Source: Tubiluchus corallicola (Eukaryota > Priapulida > Priapulimorpha > Priapulimorphida > Tubiluchidae). From it: a stretch of 64,000 nt of DNA. Within the stretch, counting starts at the first letter, position 1, and every line of letters begins with the position of its first letter. A program made the position numbers and the translations under genes. This document shows positions 35,715-49,600 of this stretch, piece after piece. Under the pieces are notes generated by a model. It was not told the DNA's origin. It was given only the letters and a program-made list of their open reading frames with translations, and did not search any database. The stretch covers positions 62,001 to 126,000 of the forward strand of contig JAQGDQ010000502.1 of the NCBI GenBank assembly GCA_030141605.1, given 5' to 3'.

Positions 35715-37889
35715 CTATCTCCACGTAGTGTGAAAGTTTCCGCTGTACAAAATATCGTCGTCGTCGCTTTCTATCCCGGAAGGCAACAGCTGCGTCAGTT
35801 CCTGATATTCGCCTCTATTGGGCCGTCTCCGATTTTTCCATCGCTGGTTAAACTGACGGATGTAGTTCATCTTGCTTCGAATGAGTACTGAAAAGTATGA
35901 AAGAAATGATTCATTAAATACATCATTGTGTGACAAAACTGATGCATGCTATATCCAGTGACTCAGCAAGCTCAGAAACTAAACTATTTTTTGCATACAA
36001 TTGTTTTCATACATCCATTAAATACTTGTACACAATTTTTTTGCATACTTTTCTTTCAAAACTGCTTAAGTTTTCAAAACAAAAATATATTTTTTTGACA
36101 TTTTAGGTAGTAGGCAGAAAGGTTCTGCTTTGAGTGTTTAGCTATTTTTGTGGGCAAGTGCAAGTAATGCTTTTAATCATCAACCACTATACTAATCATA
36201 CAACGTCAAGATATGAGCTATAATTATTAATATTTCCTTATTATCCTCACAGTGGACACCTTCAACACAGCACCTGTCACAAACCACTCAGTATATTGGT
36301 AACTACAAAAAATCGTAAAAATGTTGAAATACTACTATAGCGGTGAAAAGATTTGGCGTGCAACTTGCCAAGACAAGATCCCACACGAGACAGAGATAAT
36401 TTTGCAGAACCTAAGTACACACACTGCTTAATATCAGGACTCCTCTTAGAAGATACACATAAACAAAAACAGATCAGCGATTATTGTTCAAGACCAACTA
36501 TGGATGAGAACTCCAGTCATAGATATAAAAAGACGGTCATAACACTAAGCTGGGACTGCATGCCTCGGTCAAAGGATTAGTATTTCATGATACTAGAATG
36601 AATGAAGTAAGGATGAACTAATGGGTTTAGTTAAGGTATTGTTATTTCAAATTGTATATAATCCTTGCATGCCAGTAATAAGGTCTGAAAAGAGTAAAAT
36701 ATATGCAGTCTGCTGAACCCACTAGCGACCATCACTCATTCACGACAAGGCATTCCATTTGAAACTAAGCGCCACTGCGATTACATTTATTCTAATAGTC
36801 TGCTAGTAAGAAACACAATTTAATCAAAGCCGGCCACAAAAAATGTTTCTGTATTATCTCATGAGCACAAAACACATCAGTAGGGGAGTAACAATTTTTT
36901 TCTTAAAGCTTTACGAATGTTTAAAGCTGAATAAAATCAGTTGAATTCAAATTTTGTTTATTTCCCACTGGTTAGCAGTAATGTTATAATTTTTTCAATG
37001 CATATTTTTTCGCACTTTGTTTTTTAGTTTTTTGTTTCGCATTACTAAATTATTGCATAATTATCGATTATCATATAGTCTGTTTTTTATACGATATGAA
37101 CGTTTGTTCTGATAGTTATGGTGTAAACGGCAACACTACCTGGCCGCTAATATGCTGATTTGGCGACAAATACGATACTGTTTGGTCTGCAAAACAATAA
37201 TCACCATCATCTAAAATGGCAACTTTGGCCTAAAGATATCTGTAGGAAAACATGGTTATGTTTCGCTGAAACAACAATGTTATAATAATTATTACGTTTT
37301 ATGGTTTAAATTAAAAAAATGCGCTGTGATAAGACTGCATCAGGAAATTATTTGAGCATACAAAAAATGATAAAATTCCCGGCTGGGTGAGTGATAAAAA
37401 ATATTACCTGGGCGATTAGACGAATTAGCAGTTTTTCCAAGTATTTTTGTTGTCGGCCCAATGTGCAATAAATTGTTTTCAGGATGGAGTCAATGTTTTT
37501 GAAAATCAGCTCTTTATATGGGCAATTTAATGTGTATAAGGTGAGATGATTAATGTCTGTGAAATATCTCAGATGCATCACTACATACCTGATATCTGTT
37601 CAAACTTCACAACTTGATCGGGTGAGAAAACATTTTCCCGCTCATCGGTGTCATAAAATCGTGTCAGCCATAACCTTGAATGTATCACTGTTACTAAAAT
37701 CAATAAGCATAAAAAAATCAAGCTACCGGCAGCCCAGTACTTATCTGAAGCCGGTACTACGAGATTTGCAATGTGGTGGATGCCATGAATCGTTGCGTTC
37801 GCCACTAGAGTACTGTTCTCAATGGAGGTGGTAGTGGCAATAACAGGATCTGTTATTCTTGTGCTGGAATGGTAACTTCTGATCATCAT
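35715..37889 (-). CDS. Small single-pass membrane protein, two exons, unrecognised
   Basis: Exon 1 is 37589-37889 and exon 2 is 35715-35887 (minus strand), with donor GTATGT, acceptor TTTTCAG and matching phase (G|TA, Val). They give 157 residues. The first 50 residues are Ser/Thr-rich with two N-glycosylation sequons (NST, NAT). A hydrophobic span follows (WAAGSLIFLCLLILVTVI, about 53-70), then a cytosolic tail with acidic and basic patches, YQELTQLLPSGIESDDDDILYSG near the end. There is no cleaved signal peptide, so a reverse signal-anchor topology is likely. The layout (lumenal sequons, one span, acidic tail end) resembles FAM174-type proteins, but I see no decisive motif. A very small exon inside the 1.7-kb intron cannot be excluded. 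I do not know its function. Confidence 0.6.
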
Positions 37890-38095
37890 GATTCAGTTTT
37901 GTAGTTTTTTACTAGAATAGCTCCAAGCATTGTATTGCATGCTGTATCACCTGAAATAATATTTATGCAGATTAATGTTTGGTATTATACAGTCAAGTAA
38001 AGTCATTATCGTTTTGTTAACAAAAATTGCAATAGGAACTAAAGAAGGTGCACTTGGTATTCAAGTAGTTGGGTTTTACATTTTCCGATTATAAT

Positions 38096-39070
38096 TAGGG
38101 ATGAAACAGCTCTGGTTCCAGATCTACAGATCCTGTAATTTTAATGGAATCGGATTCGGCAAAAAATGTTTGTCGGATTTGGCACTGTTTGTGTTTGTAT
38201 TTATCTATGTGTAAAATTAACGAATGCACACAGATTGCGAAAAAAATTAGACCGGGTAAGGAAAAATATACAAAACGGTTCAATTACCCGAATAGGCTTA
38301 TTTTTCAAAGAATTTGACGGATTTCTACAAAAAACTTCAGAAATTTACGAAAACTATTGCTTAGTATTTATGCCACCATGGTTGTAGCACAAATGATGCT
38401 CGTAATCTTCAAGTTTAAATAAAAGAGGAGTTAACACTACAAGCGCTAAGAAGAATTAAAATGGTTGCAATGGTCATGTGACAAAAACTGCAGTGTTTTG
38501 TGCCTTGCAGCTTGAAAGTGCCTAGTAAATGGTAGAGAAGGCGTTGTGAGATACCCAAATCACTGATGCTGTGGTTCCGTCCATCAAAGAGCATGCAAGG
38601 ATAGTGCTATTGCGTAACAGCACTCCCATACTCAGTGTGCCGTTAGCAACACCTTTACAGGGCCCTGGGTGATGATGGAGAGCTTCACCTTGAGCATGCT
38701 CAGTAATTGATGACTGTGCAATTGCACTAATTTATATAATCAGCAGCCTATCTAAGAAAGCTAGGTAGTGCAGTGTACCAGTTTTTGTCAACACCGCAGC
38801 ACCTGTACATAACCATATTATTGTGTCAATAAAGTGTTTATTTTTTACACATACTGGTTATTGTGCAACTAACATTACAAATGACGTAAAAATGTCTCCT
38901 AAAAATCCTAGAAATCTACTTTTTCAAGGACAGATCAACGTGTGCAGTGTTTGTAGTTAAAATTACTCAGTAACCCTGAAAACAAATAGGCGATGCAGCA
39001 CATGAACAAACGGCAAAACAAACGAAATATCGTTTACTTCAATTTGTAGATCCGGACCTATGCATCCCTA
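38096..39070. mobile_element. Non-autonomous hAT element (975 bp)
   Basis: It starts TAGGGATGAA and ends TGCATCCCTA; the subterminal TCCAGATCTACA is matched inversely by TGTAGATCCGGA. The flanks ATTATAAT (38088-38095) and ATTATCAT (39071-39078) form an 8-bp target duplication with one mismatch. No transposase remains. Confidence 0.8.
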
Positions 39071-40079
39071 ATTATCATGTCCTGGTGAGTACAGGTGGTT
39101 TACTCACCAGTAAAAAAAGGTTTCACACTTATTTAGCTTTAAGCCAAAATTGACGAAAATACTATATAAATAGGTTTAATTACTCGTAAACTGTAAAGAA
39201 CAAAATTACCAAACATTTTTCCTTAATATTTTGCATATTAACTACACAAAAACCAAAAAAAACGGACTAACCAAGATAAGGACAGATTTACTTTATTCAA
39301 TTTTGTATAAAGTAAAATTGCAGCTTCGCATAAAGTACTACTACTACCAAAAACAATTTGAAAGTAACAAACGCAGGGCTTCCTAAACGCAAGTTTACAG
39401 CGCTTACCTTCATGAAAAATCCGATTTGACAATGTCATTTAAATTAGATCGATGTTTAGCAAATTCCTCAAAGCCAGTGTCACATTTTGCCACATTTGCT
39501 TTTACGTTCAGAAAACTACTCTTAATTTAAAAAACACTGCCTGTCTACCATTTTCAATTTTGACTTGTCAGCACTATGGGCATTCTTCCATAGAATGACG
39601 ATTGTCAGTGACAACGCATTTGCTCACGACCAATTTCATTATCATAGGCAAAACGTTATTAGTACGAGAATTTTTACTGAACATAAAGTTTTTGGTTCAT
39701 TCGGTTGAAAAAAATCAGTAACGAATGAGCTCTGTTTTTGTGCTTTTGCAATGCAGTCCGCTCCGACAGTAATAATTTGTAGTTTTTTGTCGTGTCGAAC
39801 AGAAACAGTTGCTGCATGGTAGTTAATTTCAATTTTTTTCAATTTCAACAGTTAAGAAACAAAGCTTGTGAAACCATTATGAAATCAAAAGCATCATAAG
39901 TAAATTAATATAATATTCATATAAATTTGATATAACAGTGTATATAAATGTAATAAACAAATTTAGATGGAAAAGGTGTGTAAGAACTTATATATTTATA
40001 GAAAAAGAACTTAAAACTAAAATAGAAACTATGATAAAATTGACATTTAAAAAAATAAAACCTTCCAAAAACAAATGTA

Positions 40080-40240
40080 TGTCAAAAATGCAGATGAGAC
40101 GAAATGAAGAATAGTATGGCAATTGGCTTAATATTGTAGATGTTAAAGCAAATATTAAAAATCTATATAAAGGGGATCTGAAATGTTCTTTATGTCAGGT
40201 AGCAGAGGATACTAATGAATTTGAATGTAAAGCTGTGTAT
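40080..40240 (+). pseudogene. LINE C-terminal zinc-knuckle remnant
   Basis: The translation in one frame reads NIKNLYKGDLKCSLCQVAEDTNEFEC, the CxxC...E.C knuckle seen at the end of LINE reverse transcriptases. Stops surround it. Confidence 0.5.
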
Positions 40241-40509
40241 ATCAACAAATTGGGCCTATCCTTGCAAGGGATAAGTGAGTGAAGCATAGATAAATTACTC
40301 TGACTAGGATGTATGTTGACAAGCTAATGAAACTAAACATATAATTAAAGACGAGTGAACACTGAACAGTAAAGGCAAGTTGACGTTAAAAGATATTTGG
40401 TGTGATTCGGAAAACAAGTTAATCGTGTTATTGATCTCGCAAATAGACGCTTTTTATTGACGTCTGTTTGCTCGCCAGTGGTGGTGAAGAGGATCGAACG
40501 TATCCACGG

Positions 40510-40871
40510 TAGGGGTGAGCATCGAATGTTCGAGTTCTAACGTTTGAATCAAATTGGAACGTTCGAATTCAATTCGAATAATTCAGCACTTCAATCACAT
40601 ACGTTCTTTATCATTAAAACTATTGGTACACTATGTGATTAGCATAATTTAGCTGTGATTTCTGTGCACAATTTTAAACAAATTATTAATTTGTAAGTTG
40701 CAGAACAAAATTGAGTTATATCCATGATCTTTGTAAAACTGATTTCTACTGGTGGTTCGAAAATCTTTCAATTCCACTTCGAGTTCGTTCAAACTACTGA
40801 AGTTCGATTCGAAATTCGAAAGTCACAAATTTGATTCGATTTCGCTATCAGGTAGAGCACGCTCGCCCCTA
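40510..40871. mobile_element. Non-autonomous hAT element (362 bp)
   Basis: It starts TAGGGGTGAGC and ends GCTCGCCCCTA. The flanks ATCCACGG (40502-40509) and ATCCTCGG (40872-40879) form an 8-bp duplication with one mismatch. The interior is full of TTCGAA/GTTCGA words. Confidence 0.82.
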
Positions 40872-41599
40872 ATCCTCGGTATGAAAAGTGGACAAAAAGC
40901 TGATAAATTATCAAAAGTGAGAATTCACAGAAATAAAGAACAAGATGGACAAAAGAAAGAAGAAAAACGAAGTAGAAAACAGTTCAGCAAAGAAATGTTA
41001 TGAAAAAGTATGAAAATGTGAGCGGTAAAGCAAGCAGTTGCTGGATGTACTTTAACTGTCGAACTGTGATTGTGCATGTATATAGACAGCGAGGTGATAG
41101 GAAACACAGTCAGCTAGATTTAAAATTACATGGTTACGAAAAAGGGACTAAATCGAGGAACGGTTTAATTTTTGCAGGTATAATAAAATGGTTATTTGTA
41201 CGAATAGAACAGGTCCCTACAGGACAGGTTCAGCGTTTTCAAGCTTGTGGCTACATCTGTTGACTGAAAACGACACTAATCCACGAGAATGCGAATTTAA
41301 ATTTCATTATAAGTGATTTTCGAAAATTTACGCGTCTGTCCAACGTATGCTTTGTTGTTATCCAACCTTGATCCTTTCAGCTTTTAATGATTTCTTGAGG
41401 TAGGAAAATTACATTTGCTGAAATGCTGATTGTACATTTGGACAGACATGACACTTGTAATCCTGGATTAAATTTTTATTTGCGCAGCTCACTAACATTG
41501 CTTACAGGAGATTTTACCTATGTAACTGTGGAGTGTGGACACATCAATATAGGAAACTGTACCAGCATGAATTACTGAAGTCAGATATTACAGGTCTGA

Positions 41600-41790
41600 C
41601 TGAAAGAGGTAGAAAGAAAGGAACAGTTAAACAAAGAGGGAGAGAAACAGGAGAGACGAGGGGGAACAGAGAGCTAGATAAGTAGGGAGGGGGAGAGAGA
41701 GAGAAATGAGGGAGAGATAAATAGATGGATGGAGGGAGGAGTGAGGGAGGGGAAAGAGAGAGAGAGAGAAAGAGAGAGAGAAGGGAAAAT
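41600..41790. repeat. Polypurine low-complexity tract
   Basis: Nearly 190 bases of almost only A and G, with runs of GAGAGA and GGGAGGG, able in principle to form triplex or G-rich structures. Confidence 0.9.
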
Positions 41791-44700
41791 ATGAATTAAG
41801 AATTCTATTTTTACATACAGCACTGTGCCATAATTATTTTACGCCTGCACACATCATCAGTTTGAGTCACCCAGTGTAAAGCGACGAGAGTTGTTGAAGA
41901 GAGTAGAACTTCCATTCACGTGTGAATTTAACTCATTATCACCACCCCGTTTGTATAACACACAAACAATCAACACTACTATCGTATACACAAAAAGTAC
42001 AATCATATCGCAAATGTACATGGTAATGTACTACGGCAATGAAGGAAAGCCTTGCCACGTACATAGTTACTAAAAATAACTGCCATCCAGTAACAACAGT
42101 TAGAGTTTCACGGTAGGGCCTAATATGCCATGTCACGGTAGATAACCACTTAATGATTACGGTCAGTTTAGAAGCTAGATCGTTCACCTTGCGATGAATT
42201 ACGGCACTCTGTTATATAGGTGCACAAAGCAGAAAATGATAACGGACTCTAAACAACCAGTTTTGTGTAAAAGCATTCCAAGCGTGCATGACTAACGTAA
42301 ATAATATCCTAGCATTAAACGAGGCATGTTATACTTCAGCGACGTTAATTTAAAAAGTAAATTAAGACTAGAAAAGTGATTTCATTCACTTTTTTTACAA
42401 ATATATGTACATATAATGAGATAAACACAAAAACGGAACAATATTGTCATAAAAGGATACTACAAATGGCTTATCTTCATCTCTTGTTTATTTTACACAC
42501 TCGTACTGTGATTAGCATTTACAACTCAAACACAAAATGGCACGATTATTTATAAGTACATATTAATAAATTACACAATAGTTATTAACAACAAATGGTT
42601 TAAAAAGAAAATGCAGCAATGGAATACGACAGACAGTGAAAACCAAATTAAAACTTAATTATAATTATAATATACACCACTTTAATTTCACTGGGGACAA
42701 CTCCTGTTGTAACTGAACTGGACATGTTAAGACAAATTTAGCAAAAGGATAACGATATGATGCAATATTTTTTTGCGATATGCTAGGGATAATGTTAAAG
42801 TAATATCGAAAAATGACGTACGAAAAAACACTGTATACTATACACTGTACACACATTCAAGCAGTGGTTGTCCGTTGTGCGTATGGCCATTTAGTTAGAA
42901 AACAATGACGCACTTAATAATAAAAACGCCATTAACACTTCATTAACTATACAGTATTTAAAATTAACATAACTACTGTACACATTCGTTATTAACAGCT
43001 TTTGGTGCACTATGAAATTACAACCATGGAGTAAGGTACTGTACAAAAAAATTAGGATCTTTTCCCAGTATGTTTCCAAAATAAAATTTACTAAATAAAT
43101 ATTCTTTACATGTGTAGTATGGTTAATGGATAGATTGTCATACATTGACTACATTCATAATAAACTCTCATCAAAGCACTGCATCTGGAGGCTTCAAGTT
43201 TGGAAGCCAAGCAAAATTTTCCATAACGATGCAGGTGATCAGTAACCCATGAACTGTACAGCCTAGCCCCAGAGCCGGCAAGGCAGAAGAGTATATTTTG
43301 CCAAAGTTGCCACAAATGAAATTTTCATGTTTTAAGAGGCTACAATCTATTAATTAACTTATCAATTTGACTTATGCAGCAAACAACATTTTTCGAAAAA
43401 CATCACGCCTTTGTTATTGTGACTAGCACCAAGCAGTCAACAGATGTTATGTAGGTTGCCCAGTGTACACCAACAACGAACACAGTAAGACATACAATGA
43501 ACTCACTGCAGTATAGCTGATGTATATTTGCTTGTAACTAGACCCAGTGACACACTGATTAGATAACAGCTAATTAGTAGTACCAAAAACCTGAATGAAA
43601 GAGCATCGAGTACCTCTCCCCCTCTCCCACCTTCACAATCGTGTACAAGTTTCCAGAGCATTCGAGTTCATTAACAGTTGTAACAAGTATTTAGAAGATA
43701 CAATTATTTTTAATTAACACATGTATAATAACAACTAATTATTACAGCAAACACTTAACACATCGCGTATGTGCACTTACAATATTGTGCATTTTATGAT
43801 AGGACATGATTCAGGCAAAAATACTTTTTGGCAAGCGATGAAAAACATTTGCAATTAAAACAGTTAAAATCCGACTCTTGCAAACGATTTGCGTTTACCG
43901 CTAATAAAACTGTGCCCGCAACACCCACTTTTGCAGCAGCCCTGTTTGTTAATCAGTGCTATTACTGTAGCTTTCTTGCTACCAGACAAATTAGAAATTC
44001 TCAAATAAAGAAGTAGCAATTCTAACCTCAAAAAATCTGATTTAGTACACGTATTTATGACCAAAGCCGGGAAAAGTACAGCATGCACATCTAAGGACTT
44101 CCTGCAGAAACAGGAAAAACATTCATTTTTAATCTTGTTCTAATTTTGCAACATTTGTAGATGAAACCATAAAAAAGCAGACGGAGTACAGTTTTAATTA
44201 CTTGAAATAAAAGTTGGCAATTTACTACCTGACAGTACTTCAGCAGTAATTGTGGTATCATACCTGCCCAAAATAACCACAGGTTCTGTAAAAGGCTTCA
44301 GTTGCCAGCTTGTGCAAAACAAGTGTTATTTTTGTTTCGGTCTTTTCACTACCCTGTCTCTCTTAGAAGTCGCATCATTTGTTAATGCCATGTTGATTAT
44401 GTTATTGAGACAAATAAATTATTCTGCATTCTGTATTTGTTTCAAAAAAGCAAAGTGTCTTCAGTGAAGTAAACGAAGTGCAACACAGTTAGTGCTGCAA
44501 CACAGCTGCCCATATTTGGAATGTCAAGGAGACGATTTCCGAACTTACCAGAACTGGACCTACGTGTTAGAGAACGTGAAAAAACAGACTCTGATCCCAG
44601 AATAACGAAAATACAGATACCTTAATTTTCAAAATATAAAAATATATAACAACACTACTCAAATAAGCCTATGCTTGATTTTAGCTTGCAAACAAAACAT

Positions 44701-46005
44701 CCTTATGTGGCATCTTGCAGTCAATTTAGCAGACAAAAATATACAAAAGCCTGTTTTTTAATGAAATATATAGCCATCTCCTTTTTTAAAGCCTTCCACC
44801 TTTTAAGTTAACTGTTGATTGTAAACATATACCAATAATACAAATGTGTGCTTGCATAGCAAAATCGTCCTTAAGCCTGCAATTAACGTTTTCTAGTTAT
44901 TCACATACCCTGAATCTCCATTTCATGAGGATCAAGCACATCGCTCCATGTTATTTCTAAGCTGAGATAATCCACGTTGAAGTTGAGAAGCAGTCTATGC
45001 AGTGAAAAACGTAATCTTGAGAAAATCATTGTTAAAGTCAGCCATTGTTTTTTGTCGCGTCTCTACAAGACACTTAGCAACCGTACGAAAGTGTGGTTGC
45101 TATGGACTTTGTAACAGCACAATGAAGTTATGTTTCGGTAGATGGCTGTTCCTGACGAAGATTTGGTCTTGGCAACAGAAAAAACCCGAAGCAAAATGAC
45201 TGTTTCCACGAGCTACTATTGGAGTTTGAAAATACAAGTTTTTTTGCAATTGCAGTATTAGTTTATAGGCAGAGAAATGGGCACTGGGTTATAAAATTAA
45301 ATTTTTAGTATTTTTTGGACATTTTCTTGATAATCTGTTGCTAGAATATAAAAGTCAAATATATTTAGCATTTCTTTTTATAAAAAACAAAAAATTAACA
45401 TTAGACCAAAATTTTGGTGCATTCTACTTTGAAGCATCATAACGTAGTTTTAACTATGATGACTTATGGACGGTTTTGGTATGAAAGTACATAAATATAA
45501 AAATTCTTTTTATTCTTAATAATGGAAATACAAATGCAAAATACAACTACCTTAAAATATGCCCAAGCACAGGTAAATTACAAACAGTTGTATCTGATAC
45601 CATGCTGGAGATATCTGAATTTTTGCAAAAGCAACACTTCAGAGTTTCGCAAATGCCGACAAAACTAGTTCAATGCAACGGATACTAGTAGGCTCTGTTC
45701 ATTAGACATACAGTTAATAGAAATGGTCGCCTAATGGACTCAGAAATGTCTGGTATGCGCTGCCATTATTCAAATGTATGTAAAAGGTATATAAAATAGG
45801 TAATTATCTCAAATAACTCCGCGTAACTGACTCAATATTTTTGCTTCACGTACTTAAAACATGACACTTGTGTGTGATGAAGGAGTTTTCGTTAATTTTA
45901 TGTCATCTTTTCTTCACTTTTGTGCACTTTAATATACGTAAAAACAGAAAGGTTAAGTATAACTTTGTTTCAAAGCAGGTTTGTTTATCATGCACTAATA
46001 AAAAG

Positions 46006-46056
46006 CAAAACTGCCACACCAGCATATTAGACTAATATGCTACTGTGGCAGTTTTG
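46006..46056. repeat. Near-perfect palindrome with 25-bp arms
   Basis: Arms 46006-46030 (CAAAACTGCCACACCAGCAT...) and 46032-46056 pair at 23 of 25 positions around a single central base. There is no coding frame through it. Confidence 0.92.
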
Positions 46057-46684
46057 TTTTGAATTTGGCACACTCTCATCTGTTTTAATTAATCTTGCTG
46101 CCCAAGAATTTCTGGAAGCTAAACTTTTAATCACTTACCTAGCCGTTTCGTTTTGAAGCTCTTGCTGCTTTTCGCCGAACATTTAATCAGTTACCTGTTG
46201 CTGTTATGCCAGCAACACAACGGCAGTAATCTGTCAGTATTCTTTGCGACTTTATAAGTGTAAATATGAAATGCAGCTAAGAGCACAGAGTTAATTTTGA
46301 AAAGTATAGTAAAACACAAGCACAAACACCTAATATTTAAAGCTCTAGCAAGAGTGATGTGTTGTACATCAAAGACTAGTAATAATACACCACGTGGGTT
46401 AATAGATCCAGTCAGCTAATTGGGTCAAAACACTTCAATCCCAAAGTGAGAAGTGGGTCTATAAAGCAGGGGTTACTGTATTAAAAATGGGAAAATAGGT
46501 GAAATGTCATATGCAGAGTTAGCGGAAGATGTGGCCCACGGAAACTGCTTCAACAGACGCAAATTGGAAAAGTACATTTCCTCAAGTTAATAATTACTAA
46601 CAACATTGGTACTGTACAGCTTGTGAACTGTAAAACAATGATTAGAACGTATTTACAAGGACCATTCTTGCGAACACCTCAACA

Positions 46685-49600
46685 TCAGTCCAACTTTGAC
46701 TGCAGCCGTCGTCGGAAAATCACCGGCAAAAGAGAGAGAACTGCGAAGATCGCCAGAAGTGCAACAGACTGCCGAGAGATGGCGTCCCGAGACGACGTGA
46801 GCTCGTGCAGTGTCGTGCCGCCCTGAATGGCAATGAAAGACGGTGGTGCCACACCTAGATTGATGACAAAAACAATACAAAACATCGAGATTATTATTTT
46901 GAAGTCATTCCATTGCTGAGCTCAGCCTGCTATCATTGATCAGTTTTCATAATTGATAGATTTTGATTACTGCTCGCTAACACACCGCAAACATGTCACT
47001 AACTACCAAGGTAAAATAATCTTTTACTATATTGGTTTTCATCAATAAAAATATCTATGTTGGTTAACACTAACCAGCTTTCAAAGGTGACGGATTTTAG
47101 TTAGTATTAGCTAACGCACCATAAACAATTTTACTAACCATCAAAGTAAAATAATTTCCCTATATTTTTCTGTATCAGTTCTCACCGTCAAAAACACACA
47201 TGTTACTGTGAAATTCAACATGATAAGACGTCAATAATTCAAAGCATAAACCTCTATTTTGAGGTTGATGCCTTCCCACTCTTCCAGTACATGTCCCCTT
47301 TCAGTAGTACCAAACCTACCATGACCCCCACCTTTATAAGCCTTGTGAAAATGCACTAATTTTTAATATCGCAGATACATTATTTTAAAATTTAAACGAT
47401 TAATCACAACAGAGACAGCAATAACAAAAAGATGTTTGTTATTGTTTAGTGATATTTATTAAACAAGGACTGATTTAGTCTTGTATTTTAATGAGAAGAG
47501 AGTATTTGCTTTTTTGATACAAGCAAATCAATACGCGGGTCTGTGTGGCTCAAGGCACATTGCATGTCTGCTTCACCATCCAACCTGTTTGGGCCTTTGA
47601 ATTGATTACCAGGATAGTCAAGAAACCACTTTCACAGAAGAAAGTCAATGAGAAACGAATGAGAACCGTTCTGCAGAAACGAATGTACACAGTTTGACCC
47701 TCCATGACCCTCAGAAAAAGGCTCATGACCCTTTTGGGGTCACGACCCATAGTTTGGGAACCACTGCTCTATAGTCTCCAAACTACCTGTGATAATGACC
47801 CAAATGGCAATTCAGGTTGTCTTCTCAAGACAAATGGCCTAATTGTTTCATACAATACAAAGATTTCCCATTAAATGGTGGGTTAACACTACTAAATAAC
47901 AATATATAAAAATTTAATAATTTGAAAATTGTATTACGATTTTTAAACAAGTAATGCTATACATTAAATGCGAAAGAACAAAAATTTACCCAAAAACGTT
48001 CCAAAAAAGAACGGCGCAAGAGGAACGTTGATGACAGGTGAAGTGATGTTGATAAACCAATTTGGCAGGAACGGAGTGATGCGGAGAAAAATAATGTAGT
48101 TGAGCAGGTGACGTCTATGATGTGCCACCTAAAAGTACAGAACTGGACATTGTTGAACAGGAAAAAACAAAAATTATCATGAATTTATATGACTCAGAGA
48201 TGCAAGCGTTCTGACTTTGAAGCTGCTTATTCCACAACAATAAGCCTATTCATAGTTCCAGCTACTGATGATGATCATGAAAACGTCAAAGGTTAAGTAT
48301 ACCAGACAACACATTTGTGTACACTTTTTAATGCCTTGCAGCCTAAGCCATTGTAATAGTAATAGAGCTTTATCTAGTTTATTTTTTCTTGTTCTCAAGC
48401 AAGATCCTGCTAGTAAATCACTCTACGCACACACTAATGCATAATTAAGTAAATTCAACTGAAGTTACTGAACTGATGCGACAGACGGCTTCGCATTACC
48501 CACATGTCACGTGACGCTTGTAGTTAGGGCACGTTGCTGAGGTACACTTAACCTTTGACCTACAGCAACTGCGCGTGCGCACAACGAAACTGTGAAAAGG
48601 CTTATTGCCATTTCTGTATGCATGTATCAAGCAAAGTTTGCAATCACATAAAATGGTATGAAGGTGCAAGTCATTTAATTTATTGACACTCAAAACATGT
48701 ACCTTTTTACTAGGAACCTGCAAAAGACATGTTTGAAATCATAGGATTGTCACTTGTCAGAACAGGATATGTTTAACATAATCATTATGTTAATTCTGAT
48801 TTTATAACATAATCTTGGAGAAAGAGTTTAACTAATAATACTAACAGGATATCGTCTTTATCAAGATGCTCAAGCTCGCAGGCAACCCAGAGAATTAAAA
48901 ACAGCATTTTTGTGACTATATATAAATAATACGTACGCGCTTGAAAATATTACAACAATTTTGAGTTAGTAAGACACAACTGCGGAATGCAAATAAATCA
49001 AGCAGAGACTAGAAATTTGTGAACTCAATACATGCATAACTGTCAACAGTGAGTTATACTACATGCCAGGGCAATTTCACTTGATTCACACAACAGTTTG
49101 CAAATCACGATCATAATTTTTTGAAATCAACGATCTCCTAAACAGCATCAGCATTACTAACACACCTCTTCTGTAGTAGCGGTTTGTCAAAATCAAACAA
49201 AATTTATTGCCAATGTGAAGATTTACTACTTTTTGACACAAAAGACGTACAGCTAATTGAAGTTTCTCAAAGTGTTAAAAGAATTTAACGCTTCACACAG
49301 GCTATCGTCTAAATACGAAAAACATTATTTGTTTAGCACTTTAGCTAGGATGGTGGGTTACAACGCAGTTACAAAAATTCAAAGCCTGGGTGTCTAACGT
49401 ACCTTTTGCTGCCACTGTGAAGCTCTTTCTGGTAGATACTTCAGGACAAGACGCCTTCCGGCCAGGTAGGACAGAAGGTAGCAGAAAGATGCTCCCAATG
49501 CTGAACACTGAAACAATCACGTAACGCATGTCAAGAACAGACAGTCAGAAAAATCTCATGCATAATGCATTAAAGGAAAGCCAGACGACTGATTTATTTA

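Larger units (their letters stand above)
37890..46684. other. Repeat-rich intergenic region
   Basis: No coding exon recognised in 8.8 kb. It holds two non-autonomous hAT elements (38096-39070, 40510-40871), a LINE C-terminal remnant (about 40080-40240), a polypurine tract (41600-41790) and a strong palindrome (46006-46056). Near 46440-46490 a phrase reading in reverse as a pogo-type end (TACAGTAACCCCTGCTTTAT) occurs without a partner. Confidence 0.5.

Noticed and set aside
40495-40510. Possible tRNA B-box (GGATCGAAC)
   Set aside because: No cloverleaf or A-box at the right distance; it directly precedes a hAT element.
41000-41263. 87-codon plus-strand open frame
   Set aside because: No motif, no conserved look, no splice context; in a repeat-rich intergenic region.
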